Below are positions 6,983 through 14,837 of a DNA stretch of 64,000 bases, piece after piece. The notes beneath the pieces are model-generated. The model was not told the origin of the DNA. It saw only the letters and a program-made list of their open reading frames with translations, and made no database searches. This stretch comes from Porphyromonas asaccharolytica DSM 20707. GTDB taxonomy: Bacteria; Bacteroidota; Bacteroidia; Bacteroidales; Porphyromonadaceae. A program made the position numbers and the translations under genes. Positions within the stretch are counted from its first letter, which is position 1. Each line of letters opens with the position of its first letter. The stretch is taken from contig NC_015501.1 in the NCBI RefSeq assembly GCF_000212375.1, positions 310,001 to 374,000 of the forward strand, given 5' to 3'.

Positions 6983-9712
6983 TTACTTCTTATCCTCTAC
7001 TGCGGCACGAGCTGCTGCTAGACGTGCGATAGGCACACGGAAGGGTGAGCAGCTGACGTAGTTCAGACCTACACGGTGGCAGAAGGCTACTGAAGAGGGA
7101 TCACCACCATGCTCGCCACAGATGCCAAGTTTGATCGTTGGCTTCACTGAGCGGCCCTTTTCGGCACCCATTTGTACCAACTGACCTACGCCCCTCTGAT
7201 CCAACTGCTGGAAAGGATCTACCTTGAGGATCTTCTTGTCTAGATAGATCGGTAGGAAGGTATTGACATCGTCACGAGAGTATCCGAAGGTCATCTGCGT
7301 GAGGTCGTTCGTACCAAAGGAGAAGAAGTCAGCCTCCTTAGCGATCTCGTCAGCTGTTAGTGCTGCACGTGGCACCTCAATCATCGTACCTACGTGGTAG
7401 TCGATGCGATCACCCTGCTCCTTAAAGAGAGTCTCAGCGGTCTCACGGATTACACTTGCTTGCTGCTTAAACTCCTCGACGACACCAACGAGTGGCACCA
7501 TAATCTCAGGATGCGTCTCGACGCCCTCCTTCTTGAGCTCGAGGCAAGCACCTAGGATAGCACGAGTCTGCATCTCGGTGATCTCTGGATAGGTATTACC
7601 TAGACGGCAGCCACGGTGTCCGAGCATGGGGTTCAGCTCGTGGAGCTGCTCCACACGATCGTGTACGACCTTAGGCTCGACGCCCATAGCCTTCGCCAGC
7701 TCTATCTGACCAGACTCCGTCTGAGGAACGAACTCATGAAGCGGTGGATCTAGTAGACGCACGGTGACGGGCAGCCCTTCCATGGCACGGAAGATGCCCT
7801 TGAAGTCCTCAGTCTGGATCGGCAGGAGCTTCGCCAAAGCCTTGCGACGGCCCTCGGTGTCTGTAGCGAGGATCATCTCACGCATTGCCTTGATCTTATT
7901 GTCCTCAAAGAACATGTGCTCCGTACGGCAGAGACCGATACCTACAGCACCAAAGGTACGTGCCGTAGCAGCATCGTGAGGTGTATCAGCATTGGTACGT
8001 ACAGAGAGCTTAGAGTGCTTGTTGGCTAGCTCCATCAACTGGCGGAAGTCAGCATCCATCTCTGCAGCCTTGGTCTCTACTTGACCCTCGTAGATCTCAC
8101 CCGTAGAGCCATTGATTGAGATGAAGTCTCCCTCGTGGAGTACCTTATCGTCGATGGTTACAGTGCGAGCCTTGTAATCAACGATAATACCGCCAGCACC
8201 TGTGATACAGCACTTACCCATACCGCGAGCCACGACAGCTGCGTGTGAGGTCATACCGCCACGTGCCGTAAGGATACCCTGTGCTACACTCATACCAGCC
8301 AGATCCTCAGGCGAGGTCTCGATACGGACCATAATCACGTTCTTGCCCTGCTCATGCCAGTTAGCAGCATCATCGGCAAAGAAAACGATCTGTCCCGTAG
8401 CGGCGCCTGGAGAGGCGGGTAGACCCTTGCTCAGGACCTTGGCAGACTTTAAGGCTTTCTTGTCAAAGACAGGGTGCAGCAGTTCATCGAGCTTAGCAGG
8501 CTCCACACGCAGTAGAGCCTCCTCCTCAGAGATTAGGTTGTCACGAAGCTGATCCATTGCGATCTTGACCATCGCTTGACCTGTACGCTTACCATTACGT
8601 GTCTGAAGGAGCCATAGCTTGCCCTCCTGAACGGTAAACTCTAGATCCTGCATATCGTGGTAGTGCTGCTCCAGCTTATGCTGTATAGCATTCAGCTCAG
8701 CATAAATCTCGGGGAAGGTCTCCTCCATAGAGGGGTACTGAGCCTTACGGGTAGCTTCGTCGATGCCAGCACGCTCAGCCCAGCGACGAGAGCCTTCTAT
8801 TGTAATTTCTTGAGGCGTACGGATACCAGCGACGACATCCTCACCCTGCGCATTGACTAGGTACTCACCATTAAAGAGGTTTTCGCCTGTAGCCGCATCA
8901 CGCGTGAAAGCCACACCCGTAGCGGAGGTATCACCCATATTGCCGAAAACCATCGCCTGGACGTTTACGGCTGTACCCCAATCATCGGGTATGCCCTCCA
9001 TCTTGCGGTAGAGGATCGCACGATCATTCATCCACGAGCCAAAGACCGCCATGATAGCGCCCCATAGCTGCTCGTATGGATCGGTGGGGAAGTCGTGGCC
9101 CGTAGCCTTCATGACGGCCTTCTTGAACCGCTTGACCAGATCCTTGAGATGGTCTGTAGTAAGCTCGTTATCAAGCTTGACGCCGGCCTCCTTCTTGACC
9201 TCCTCGATGATTGCCTCAAAGGGATCAATGTCGTCCTTGTTGACAGGCTTCATGCCCAGTACGACATCACCATACATCTGCACGAAGCGACGGTAAGAGT
9301 CCCAAGCGAAGCGCTCGTTGCCACTCTTACGAGCCAAGCCATCGACGACCGTATCGTTGAGGCCGAGGTTGAGGATCGTATCCATCATACCTGGCATGGA
9401 GGCTCTACTGCCAGAGCGGACAGAGACGAGAAGAGGATTCTCTACATCGCCAAACTTAAAGCCCATGATATTCTCGATATGCTTGACGGCAGCCATCAAG
9501 TCATCTTTGAGGTCAGCGACAACCGCCTCACGGCCACGCTCATAATATTCTGTACATACCTCAGTCGAGATAGTAAATCCAGGAGGCACTGGCACACCTA
9601 TACGGTTCATCTCCGCAAGGTTAGCACCCTTACCACCAAGTAGATCTCTCATCTGAGCATTTCCCTCGGCACTTCCATTGCCAAAGGTGTAGATTCTCTT
9701 CTTGTTCTTCAT
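6983..9712 (-). CDS. ppdK: Pyruvate, phosphate dikinase
   Basis: Interconverts pyruvate + ATP + Pi and phosphoenolpyruvate + AMP + PPi (cytosolic); in anaerobes it often runs in the glycolytic direction with PPi. 909 aa from the ATG at 9712, where the family N-terminus (MKNKKRIYTFGNGSAEGN) begins; a longer frame to 9793 adds 27 residues without family character. Seen in order: N-terminal ATP-grasp region (GGKGANLAEMNRIGVPVPPG), the phosphohistidine motif GGMTSHAAVVARGMG with the catalytic His near residue 490, and the PEP-binding barrel (CRTEHMFF, then FGTNDLTQMTFG and CGEHGG). Single-gene unit with its own promoter (9919-9926) and terminator (6870-6921). Confidence 0.97.
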   Translation of the reverse strand: MKNKKRIYTFGNGSAEGNAQMRDLLGGKGANLAEMNRIGVPVPPGFTISTEVCTEYYERGREAVVADLKDDLMAAVKHIENIMGFKFGDVENPLLVSVRSGSRASMPGMMDTILNLGLNDTVVDGLARKSGNERFAWDSYRRFVQMYGDVVLGMKPVNKDDIDPFEAIIEEVKKEAGVKLDNELTTDHLKDLVKRFKKAVMKATGHDFPTDPYEQLWGAIMAVFGSWMNDRAILYRKMEGIPDDWGTAVNVQAMVFGNMGDTSATGVAFTRDAATGENLFNGEYLVNAQGEDVVAGIRTPQEITIEGSRRWAERAGIDEATRKAQYPSMEETFPEIYAELNAIQHKLEQHYHDMQDLEFTVQEGKLWLLQTRNGKRTGQAMVKIAMDQLRDNLISEEEALLRVEPAKLDELLHPVFDKKALKSAKVLSKGLPASPGAATGQIVFFADDAANWHEQGKNVIMVRIETSPEDLAGMSVAQGILTARGGMTSHAAVVARGMGKCCITGAGGIIVDYKARTVTIDDKVLHEGDFISINGSTGEIYEGQVETKAAEMDADFRQLMELANKHSKLSVRTNADTPHDAATARTFGAVGIGLCRTEHMFFEDNKIKAMREMILATDTEGRRKALAKLLPIQTEDFKGIFRAMEGLPVTVRLLDPPLHEFVPQTESGQIELAKAMGVEPKVVHDRVEQLHELNPMLGHRGCRLGNTYPEITEMQTRAILGACLELKKEGVETHPEIMVPLVGVVEEFKQQASVIRETAETLFKEQGDRIDYHVGTMIEVPRAALTADEIAKEADFFSFGTNDLTQMTFGYSRDDVNTFLPIYLDKKILKVDPFQQLDQRGVGQLVQMGAEKGRSVKPTIKLGICGEHGGDPSSVAFCHRVGLNYVSCSPFRVPIARLAAARAAVEDKK

Positions 9713-9918
9713 TTGGGGGAAATTATATTTGGTATTCTGTTCGTAATTAAGTAAGTGATTGAGCTGAGCGACCGCCATCACCGTGATAGTCACCCTCGAT
9801 ATCGTCGTCTCACACGACCTGCCAGACTGACCGCCTCTAGTAGCGTATGCCTGCAGGCGCAGAGTAGACTCGCTAGACTCCTGAACCTCTCATAAGTCTA
9901 TGAGACAACAATACGGTG

Positions 9919-9926
9919 CAAAGATA
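9919..9926 (-). promoter_or_regulatory. Promoter -7 box for ppdK
   Basis: TATCTTTG on the minus strand matches TAnnTTTG and predicts a leader of about 200 nt. No clear -33 box was found. The gap 9713-10017 otherwise holds nothing I can identify. Confidence 0.6.
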
Positions 9927-10017
9927 GTAAAAATCTTCTTGTCCACGACATATTCCCGACTGCGCAGTGCTACATTGTGGTGCCAGACAAAGACTCCTTC
10001 CTCCCCTCCCCACACAA

Positions 10018-10053
10018 GAAAAAAGGTTGCTAAAACAAGCGTCTTAGCAACCT
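10018..10053 (-). terminator. Intrinsic terminator of tRNA-His
   Basis: The stem AGGTTGCTAA/TTAGCAACCT (10 bp) is followed on the minus strand by TTTTTT. It lies ~80 bp past the 3' end of the tRNA. Confidence 0.9.
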
Positions 10054-10131
10054 CAAAAAAACGTTATAAACAAAACTGATCAAATAAAATGCCGCTAGAA
10101 CATGGAGTAAAGAAAGAACTAGCGAACCTTG

Positions 10132-10207
10132 GGGTGACCAGTGGGATTCGAACCCACGACCCTCAGAACCACAATCTGATGCTCTAACCAGCTGAGCTAT
10201 GATCACC
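10132..10207 (-). tRNA. tRNA-His (GTG anticodon)
   Basis: The 76-nt cloverleaf has an acceptor stem GGTGATC/GGTCACC with one T-G wobble, a D-arm beginning AGCTCAG, the anticodon stem TCAGA/TCTGA around TTGTGGT (anticodon GTG) and T-arm GTGGGTTCGAATCCCAC. CCA is not encoded. The base before the 5' G is T, so the extra G-1 typical of tRNA-His is not templated immediately upstream; the unpaired discriminator is C. The open frame over this locus is an artefact of the tRNA. Confidence 0.95.
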
Positions 10208-10278
10208 ATCGTAGCAATCGGACTAGAAGTAGCTATATCGCCACTCCCGAGAGATACCTCCCTCCACGTTTGCTGGTG

Positions 10279-10286
10279 CAAAGGTA
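10279..10286 (-). promoter_or_regulatory. Promoter -7 box for tRNA-His
   Basis: TACCTTTG on the minus strand, with TTG 20 bp upstream. It lies ~72 bp before the mature tRNA 5' end. Confidence 0.75.
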
Positions 10287-10344
10287 CACATTCTTTTTGG
10301 ATCTCACAATACCCTACCCCTTAGGTTCCGATTTCGTAAATTTC

Positions 10345-10398
10345 ATAAGTAGCCCTATGTAGGCAGCACGGAAGCTCCACCTACATAGAGCTACTTAT
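10345..10398 (-). terminator. Hairpin terminator after the outer-membrane receptor gene
   Basis: The arms ATAAGTAGC-c-CTATGTAGG and CCTACATAG-a-GCTACTTAT form an 18-bp stem with one mismatch and a 16-nt loop. It lies 24 bp past the stop of the receptor gene. There is only a weak T-tract. Confidence 0.75.
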
Positions 10399-10421
10399 AG
10401 GATTATGCATCCGCTCTCACT

Positions 10422-12734
10422 TCACTTGACGACACTCTCGTTGGAGTCTCTGTTTTGGAGCGTACGGTCGATGAGCTGGAGCTGCTTGCCGAAGTTCAGT
10501 CGCCAAGAGACCCCGACGGTCACCATATTGCGGTTGTCTAGGATGTAAACGTGACTCGTGCTAGGTATGACGGGCGAGAGAGACTCGCTACGGTACTCGG
10601 AGCCACGTGGCGTAAAGGGGAAGATGCAGCTCGCATAGAAGCTCCAGTCGCGATACTTGTAGAGGAGCATCAGACGGGAGGAGTTTTCGCCCAGCGACTT
10701 CGTATGCCCCGACAGCGTCCACTGCGGATGAACGTAGGAGTAGCCGAGCGTACACCCCTTGTAGCTCATCATCACGCTAGCATCCCAGTAGAGGCTGTTG
10801 AGCTTGTAGGCAGCGACACCCGTATGCGTGCGAAACATATCGTAGCGCACGGTGCCTTGCAGCGTTAGAAAGGTCCACAAGTTGTTTAGCCCTCCCTGCC
10901 AAGAGATACTGTACTGGCGATTGTAGCGCCCATTCGTAGCACGCATGAGGAAGTATCCATTTGTCGCATCATAAGTGGCATCCCAGAGGATAGGCGACCA
11001 CGTATTATCTATAGAGAAGTCTAGATTGCTCGTGAAGAGTTGCGTTTGGTAATATATACCGAAGCGGTTGTAGAGCGACTGAGCCGCCTTGAGATCCGGA
11101 TTGCCACTCGTCACCATCAGGTCGTCCACACGCTGTCGCACCCGTGAGAGCATACTCAGCGAGGGGAGCGTCGGCAGATAGGTAGACTTGAGGACGAGCG
11201 TCAGATGGTTGACTGGGCTGTAGAAGAGCGAGAGCGTACTCTGATTCCGCACGAAGCTCTTCCGGTCAGTCGCATCCTGCACGACAAAGAGCTTGGCACC
11301 CGTACCGATACTGTACTGCACCTTACCGAGTTGTCCCTGCGCATTGGCAAAGAGGTAGCTGTTGTTTTCCAGTAGATTGTCCGTCACCTCGACATACTTA
11401 TTGAGCGAGTAGGCGGTCGTATGCTGCAAGCCTGTGGCGAGCGTGAAGTAACTGCTGAAAGGATGGTTGTAGACCACCTCCCCGATGAGGGCCGTGCGGC
11501 TCACGTCGACAGAGTTCTGCACCTCACGTAGCTGCGTGGGCATCTGATCTTGTAGCAAGAAGTTGCGATGCCCACCGCTGTAAGAGCCTACGAGATTGAC
11601 CTCCAGCTTGCCTCCATTGCTCAGCATATTGGCATAGTACAGGTCAAGTGCTGGTGTGTAGCTACGCTCCTTGACGCTAGACTCCCTATGAAAAGGATCG
11701 CTACCACTCTGCGCAATCTCTGAGCGAGAAGTGTTGTGGTAATTAACAAACTCATTGCGTAGCGTAGCGCTAAACTGCTGTCGCTCGCTGGGCTTATATA
11801 AATAGGAGAGGTTAAGATTCTGAACCATATAGCCAAAGGGGCTAGCCTCAGGCATCTCCGTGCGGGTCAGCTCCTCGTGCGGAGCTATGTACTTCGTCTC
11901 TAGGTAGGCAAAGCGCTTGCGATAGTTTCGGAAGCCATTGTTGTAGTCGAGCGTAAAGGAGTGATGCCCCCGATCGTAGCGAGCCCCCAAAGCTCCATTG
12001 ACAAAGCCTGTCGTCAGCGCCGACTCCACCTGCGCCCAGACGGAGCCTCCATGCAGCCGCTCCTTGAGGATCACATTGACGATGCCCCCGATGCCCCGAT
12101 CGGTGTAGCGCGCTGAGACCATGTCAGAGTACTCAATGCGCAGGATACGCTCAGGGTCGATGCTCTGCACATCCTCTATCGTGCGGGGCACGCCATCGAT
12201 CTGCCACTGCACCGCCCCGCCACGGATAGTCGCCTGCTTGTTCATCAGGTCAATGGTCAGACCACGTAGATGCATGGTCTGAAGCAAGCTGAGGAAGTCC
12301 TGACTACGCGCCAGCTCTGCTTGCTTGGGGAAGAGTAGCATCTTGTCTACACGGCTTCGCGCTCCCTGCACGACCACCTGGTCTAGTAACTGACTATCCT
12401 CAGACATGTAGAGCGTGCCGAGAGCGATCACTCCTTGTGCATCGCCCGCTATCTGGATGGTGATCGATGTGTAGCCTACGCTGCTGATCCGCAGCTCTCT
12501 AGCCACCTGCAGGTCTGCCTGTAGGACAAACTGCCCCTCGCTCTCTGTCGAGACCCCTGTAGTGAGCTGCCCCTTGTCGTCAAATAGCCCGACGCTAGCC
12601 CCGACGAGTGCGGTCGAGTCGCTACTGGCGAGTACTTGCCCCTGGATTGTGATGGCCTGTGCACGCAGTGCACCTGAGGTGATGAGGAGGAGTGCTATCA
12701 CTCCCCACAAACGGAGGTAGTTCTTGCTACTCAT
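10422..12734 (-). CDS. TonB-dependent-receptor-like outer-membrane beta-barrel protein
   Basis: 770 aa from the ATG at 12734 (a TTG 9 bp upstream is less likely). A signal peptide ends near TSGALRAQA. Next comes a carboxypeptidase-regulatory-like beta-sandwich (residues ~30-110: ITIQGQVLASSDSTALVGAS, then LRISSVGYTSITIQI), a plug-like domain (~120-230, with IDGVPRTIEDVQSIDPERI and GIGGIVNVILKE), then a ~500-residue barrel rich in aromatic alternating strands. This order matches Bacteroidota outer-membrane receptors of the OMP_b-brl_3 type. No SusD partner or transporter lies beside it, so the ligand is unknown. The C-terminus carries ~18 polar residues beyond the last barrel strand. Single gene with its own terminator. 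Confidence 0.85.
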   Translation of the reverse strand: MSSKNYLRLWGVIALLLITSGALRAQAITIQGQVLASSDSTALVGASVGLFDDKGQLTTGVSTESEGQFVLQADLQVARELRISSVGYTSITIQIAGDAQGVIALGTLYMSEDSQLLDQVVVQGARSRVDKMLLFPKQAELARSQDFLSLLQTMHLRGLTIDLMNKQATIRGGAVQWQIDGVPRTIEDVQSIDPERILRIEYSDMVSARYTDRGIGGIVNVILKERLHGGSVWAQVESALTTGFVNGALGARYDRGHHSFTLDYNNGFRNYRKRFAYLETKYIAPHEELTRTEMPEASPFGYMVQNLNLSYLYKPSERQQFSATLRNEFVNYHNTSRSEIAQSGSDPFHRESSVKERSYTPALDLYYANMLSNGGKLEVNLVGSYSGGHRNFLLQDQMPTQLREVQNSVDVSRTALIGEVVYNHPFSSYFTLATGLQHTTAYSLNKYVEVTDNLLENNSYLFANAQGQLGKVQYSIGTGAKLFVVQDATDRKSFVRNQSTLSLFYSPVNHLTLVLKSTYLPTLPSLSMLSRVRQRVDDLMVTSGNPDLKAAQSLYNRFGIYYQTQLFTSNLDFSIDNTWSPILWDATYDATNGYFLMRATNGRYNRQYSISWQGGLNNLWTFLTLQGTVRYDMFRTHTGVAAYKLNSLYWDASVMMSYKGCTLGYSYVHPQWTLSGHTKSLGENSSRLMLLYKYRDWSFYASCIFPFTPRGSEYRSESLSPVIPSTSHVYILDNRNMVTVGVSWRLNFGKQLQLIDRTLQNRDSNESVVK

Positions 12735-12867
12735 AGCTTGCAATCTATTTGTTTATTAACCTAACTCTATTGTAAAGACGACTTAACGCGCTGTTTGTTG
12801 CAAAGCAGCTACATGGTAAGGCTGTTAAAGTGTAAGGCTTGTGGTCATTTCTGCCAAGAGACACCGC

Positions 12868-13044
12868 TCTCCACGGAGGAATTTCCCAATAGCTCCCGAG
12901 GAAATAAAAATTCTCCACGGAGGAATGAGAAATTTCCTCGGAGGAATCAAATGAAACTTCGGAGGAATCAAATGATAAGTCCGAAGAATTTTTTCTTTCC
13001 TCCGTGGAAAATCTCAAATCTCCACCGAGGAATTTGAGATTTCC
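12868..13044. repeat. Helically phased dyad array 1 (21-22 bp period, CTCCNNGGAGGAAT type)
   Basis: Eight imperfect cores of the form TCC-N-GGAGGAA occur. The AGGAA (or AAGAA/TGGAA) part starts at 12877, 12899, 12921, 12942, 12963, 12984, 13005 and 13028, which gives spacings of 22, 22, 21, 21, 21, 21 and 23. A 32-bp stretch (12938-12969) recurs exactly in array 2 (24573-24604). The array lies in the gap between the receptor gene and the divergent membrane-protein gene; no gene is supported there. Confidence 0.85.
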
Positions 13045-13139
13045 TTGGTAGCTATTAAAGGGAGCTCGAAACTAAAGATGAATTCGTACGAAGAAGGCGG
13101 CATTTTAGTTCAGTTTTGTTTCATATCAGATCTATTTCG

Positions 13140-13147
13140 TATATTTG
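13140..13147 (+). promoter_or_regulatory. Promoter -7 box for the membrane protein at 13182
   Basis: TATATTTG matches TAnnTTTG, with TTG at 13116-13118, 21 bp upstream. Its position inside the longer open frame (which opens at 13116) argues that translation starts at 13182. Confidence 0.65.
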
Positions 13148-13181
13148 CGTCGTTATTCACAATAAACCATCGTACAACCTT

Positions 13182-14177
13182 ATGGATAGATCTACGCAAT
13201 CAGCAAGTTTGCAGCCTAAGCTCGCCTGGCGGCAGTCGCTGCTTTCCTTCCTTCTCGTCCTATGCTTGATGCCTCTAGGACACGCCTTTATGATCCTTAT
13301 GGAGCTACTCATAGCACCGGCTGCACTGCCATACAGTGCTTTCGGACTGGGACTACTGGGACTGATAATCGCTGTGTGGGGCGTCTTTGCGAAGAGAGAT
13401 ACCCCTCAGACACTCTGTGGACTCATCGGGGGACTATTTCTATGGACCGGATGGGTCGAGTTCCTCTTTATGTACTACGCTCAGCGCTTTGGAGCCCACC
13501 CAGAGATTGTCAATGGGGTCGTAACCACCACAACGACCTACGTGCAGGGGATAGCGGCGAATCCCGTCCTCTCTATCGATGGTGTACCCGTACAGCACAT
13601 GCACGATATCAAGGATATTGTCGTGACGAGACCGGAGTACCTACTGATGCCAGCGACATTTGGCTTCTGGGTATCGATCATGCTACTCTATATATTTAAT
13701 GTACGTACGGGGTGCAACTTTATGCTCTGGTGTCAGCGGGTACTCCTCGGCAAGAAGCGTGATCTCGTGGTGCGCTCGGGCATGACACGACACCCAGCTA
13801 TGGTAACCTTTATGGAGACGATGATGCTGCTGTGGACCTGCTACTTGCTGCTGATGTTTTGCTACGATCCACGCTTCCTCGGGCAGAGCCATCCTGTGAC
13901 GATCGCTGTGGGGGTGGGCTGCTTCATCGGCTTCTTCTTCATCTTTCGCAAGCAACTCGCCCGCAAGCAGTGGGGCGCCAACATACGTATGGCTATCCCA
14001 GGCGTCATCGTCCTCTGGACGCCTGTCGAGATCTTGGGGCGCAACAACCTCTTTAACGAGATATGGATCGCTCCGCTAGAGCATATCAGCGAGATGATCG
14101 CGATCCTCGTCACCTTCATTCTGATCGGAGGCTATCTTGCTTGGCATCATAAGCGATCAGCCCAAAAAGTGGCATAA
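13182..14177 (+). CDS. Polytopic membrane protein of unknown function
   Basis: 331 aa from the ATG at 13182; an upstream ATG at 13116 would place the probable promoter inside the gene. I count about eight hydrophobic helices (for example SLLSFLLVLCLMPLGHAFMI, LGLLGLIIAVWGVF, FGFWVSIMLLYIFNV, TIAVGVGCFIGFFFIF and ISEMIAILVTFILIGGYLAW), so it is an inner-membrane protein. Between helices 3 and 4 lies a ~60-residue soluble loop with a Thr run and several His residues (VPVQHMHDIKDIV). I do not recognise the family and see no catalytic motif. Single-gene unit downstream of dyad array 1. Confidence 0.75.
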   Translation: MDRSTQSASLQPKLAWRQSLLSFLLVLCLMPLGHAFMILMELLIAPAALPYSAFGLGLLGLIIAVWGVFAKRDTPQTLCGLIGGLFLWTGWVEFLFMYYAQRFGAHPEIVNGVVTTTTTYVQGIAANPVLSIDGVPVQHMHDIKDIVVTRPEYLLMPATFGFWVSIMLLYIFNVRTGCNFMLWCQRVLLGKKRDLVVRSGMTRHPAMVTFMETMMLLWTCYLLLMFCYDPRFLGQSHPVTIAVGVGCFIGFFFIFRKQLARKQWGANIRMAIPGVIVLWTPVEILGRNNLFNEIWIAPLEHISEMIAILVTFILIGGYLAWHHKRSAQKVA

Positions 14178-14204
14178 CGAGTAACAACTTGACGTATAAC
14201 CCGC

Positions 14205-14443
14205 TGCTTTCTAAGTTCATATGCAAGTAAAATGCAAAGTTTTTTCTCGTTTCGGAAGCTCGGTCGACTTCTCTTCGGGTGAACCGCTCGGCGGGGTGGA
14301 AGCTTCCACCGTAGGGGCGGACCTGTGTGTCCGCCCGTCCTCACCTGAGCGCAGTCTATTCTGCGGGCGGACACGTAGGTCCGCCCCTACACAAACCACG
14401 TCAGCACGACAATTCCATTCATCAAACGCTGTAACCTCGATCT
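14205..14443 (+). repeat. Dispersed ~240-bp palindromic repeat, copy A
   Basis: Begins GCTTTCTAAGTTCAT and ends near CTGTAACCTCGATCTG. It contains a short dyad (GGTGGAAGCTTCCACC) and a large inverted repeat whose arms are GTAGGGGCGGACCTGTGTG and its near-complement CACGTAGGTCCGCCCCTAC. The open frames it generates resemble spurious ORFs rather than genes. Near-identical copies: 18382-18620, and inverted 24863-25099. Confidence 0.85.
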
Positions 14444-14578
14444 GCTTTCTAAGTTCAAATGCAAGCAAAAAGCGAAGTTTTTTCTCGTTTCGGAAGCTCG
14501 GTCGACTTCTCTTCGGGTGAACCGCTCGGCGGGGTGGAAGCTTCCACCGTAGGGGCGGACCTGTGTGTCCGCCCCTAC
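14444..14578 (+). repeat. Dispersed palindromic repeat, copy B (internally deleted)
   Basis: Directly abuts copy A and repeats its first ~120 bp. The two arms are then fused into a compact palindrome, GTAGGGGCGGACCTGTG followed by TGTCCGCCCCTAC, losing the ~60-bp middle and the right flank. The remainder of the gap to nadB (14579-14755) shows no gene. Confidence 0.85.
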
Positions 14579-14755
14579 GAAGGGTTACACGTATCATCGC
14601 TACTCGCATCGTGCGCCACACAAACGCTCTGCGCGACTATCAGATTCAACGACACTAAACATCAATTGCCTACCACGCTTTGCAAAACGAAGCTGTTAAG
14701 TTGCGGAATATGCGCTTCCAAGGCCGTTGTCACTCGTTCGTAAGAATTATTTCAC

Positions 14756-14763
14756 TACATTTG
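14756..14763 (+). promoter_or_regulatory. Promoter -7 box for nadBCA
   Basis: TACATTTG matches TAnnTTTG, ~70 nt before the nadB ATG. No operator was recognised in the leader. Confidence 0.65.
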
Positions 14764-14837
14764 CCTGCGCAACAGTACTCTGCGAGCTATAATTACGGAA
14801 CTCGGCATGGTACGACTTAGTTAACGGGCAATAGTAT

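Noticed and set aside
9095-9643. 182-aa plus-strand open frame
   Set aside because: It is antisense to ppdK within its conserved N-terminal domain.
10030-10281. 83-aa open frame on the minus strand
   Set aside because: It is a translation through tRNA-His (10132-10207) and its terminator; the peptide part CGSEGRGFESH is the well-known tRNA artefact.
14217-14621. Open frames with GRTRRSAPT or GGHTGPPLRW type peptides (also at 14147, 18305, 18472 and 24812)
   Set aside because: They arise from the palindromic repeat in several frames and on both strands; such peptides recur as spurious ORFs and show no protein-like conservation here.
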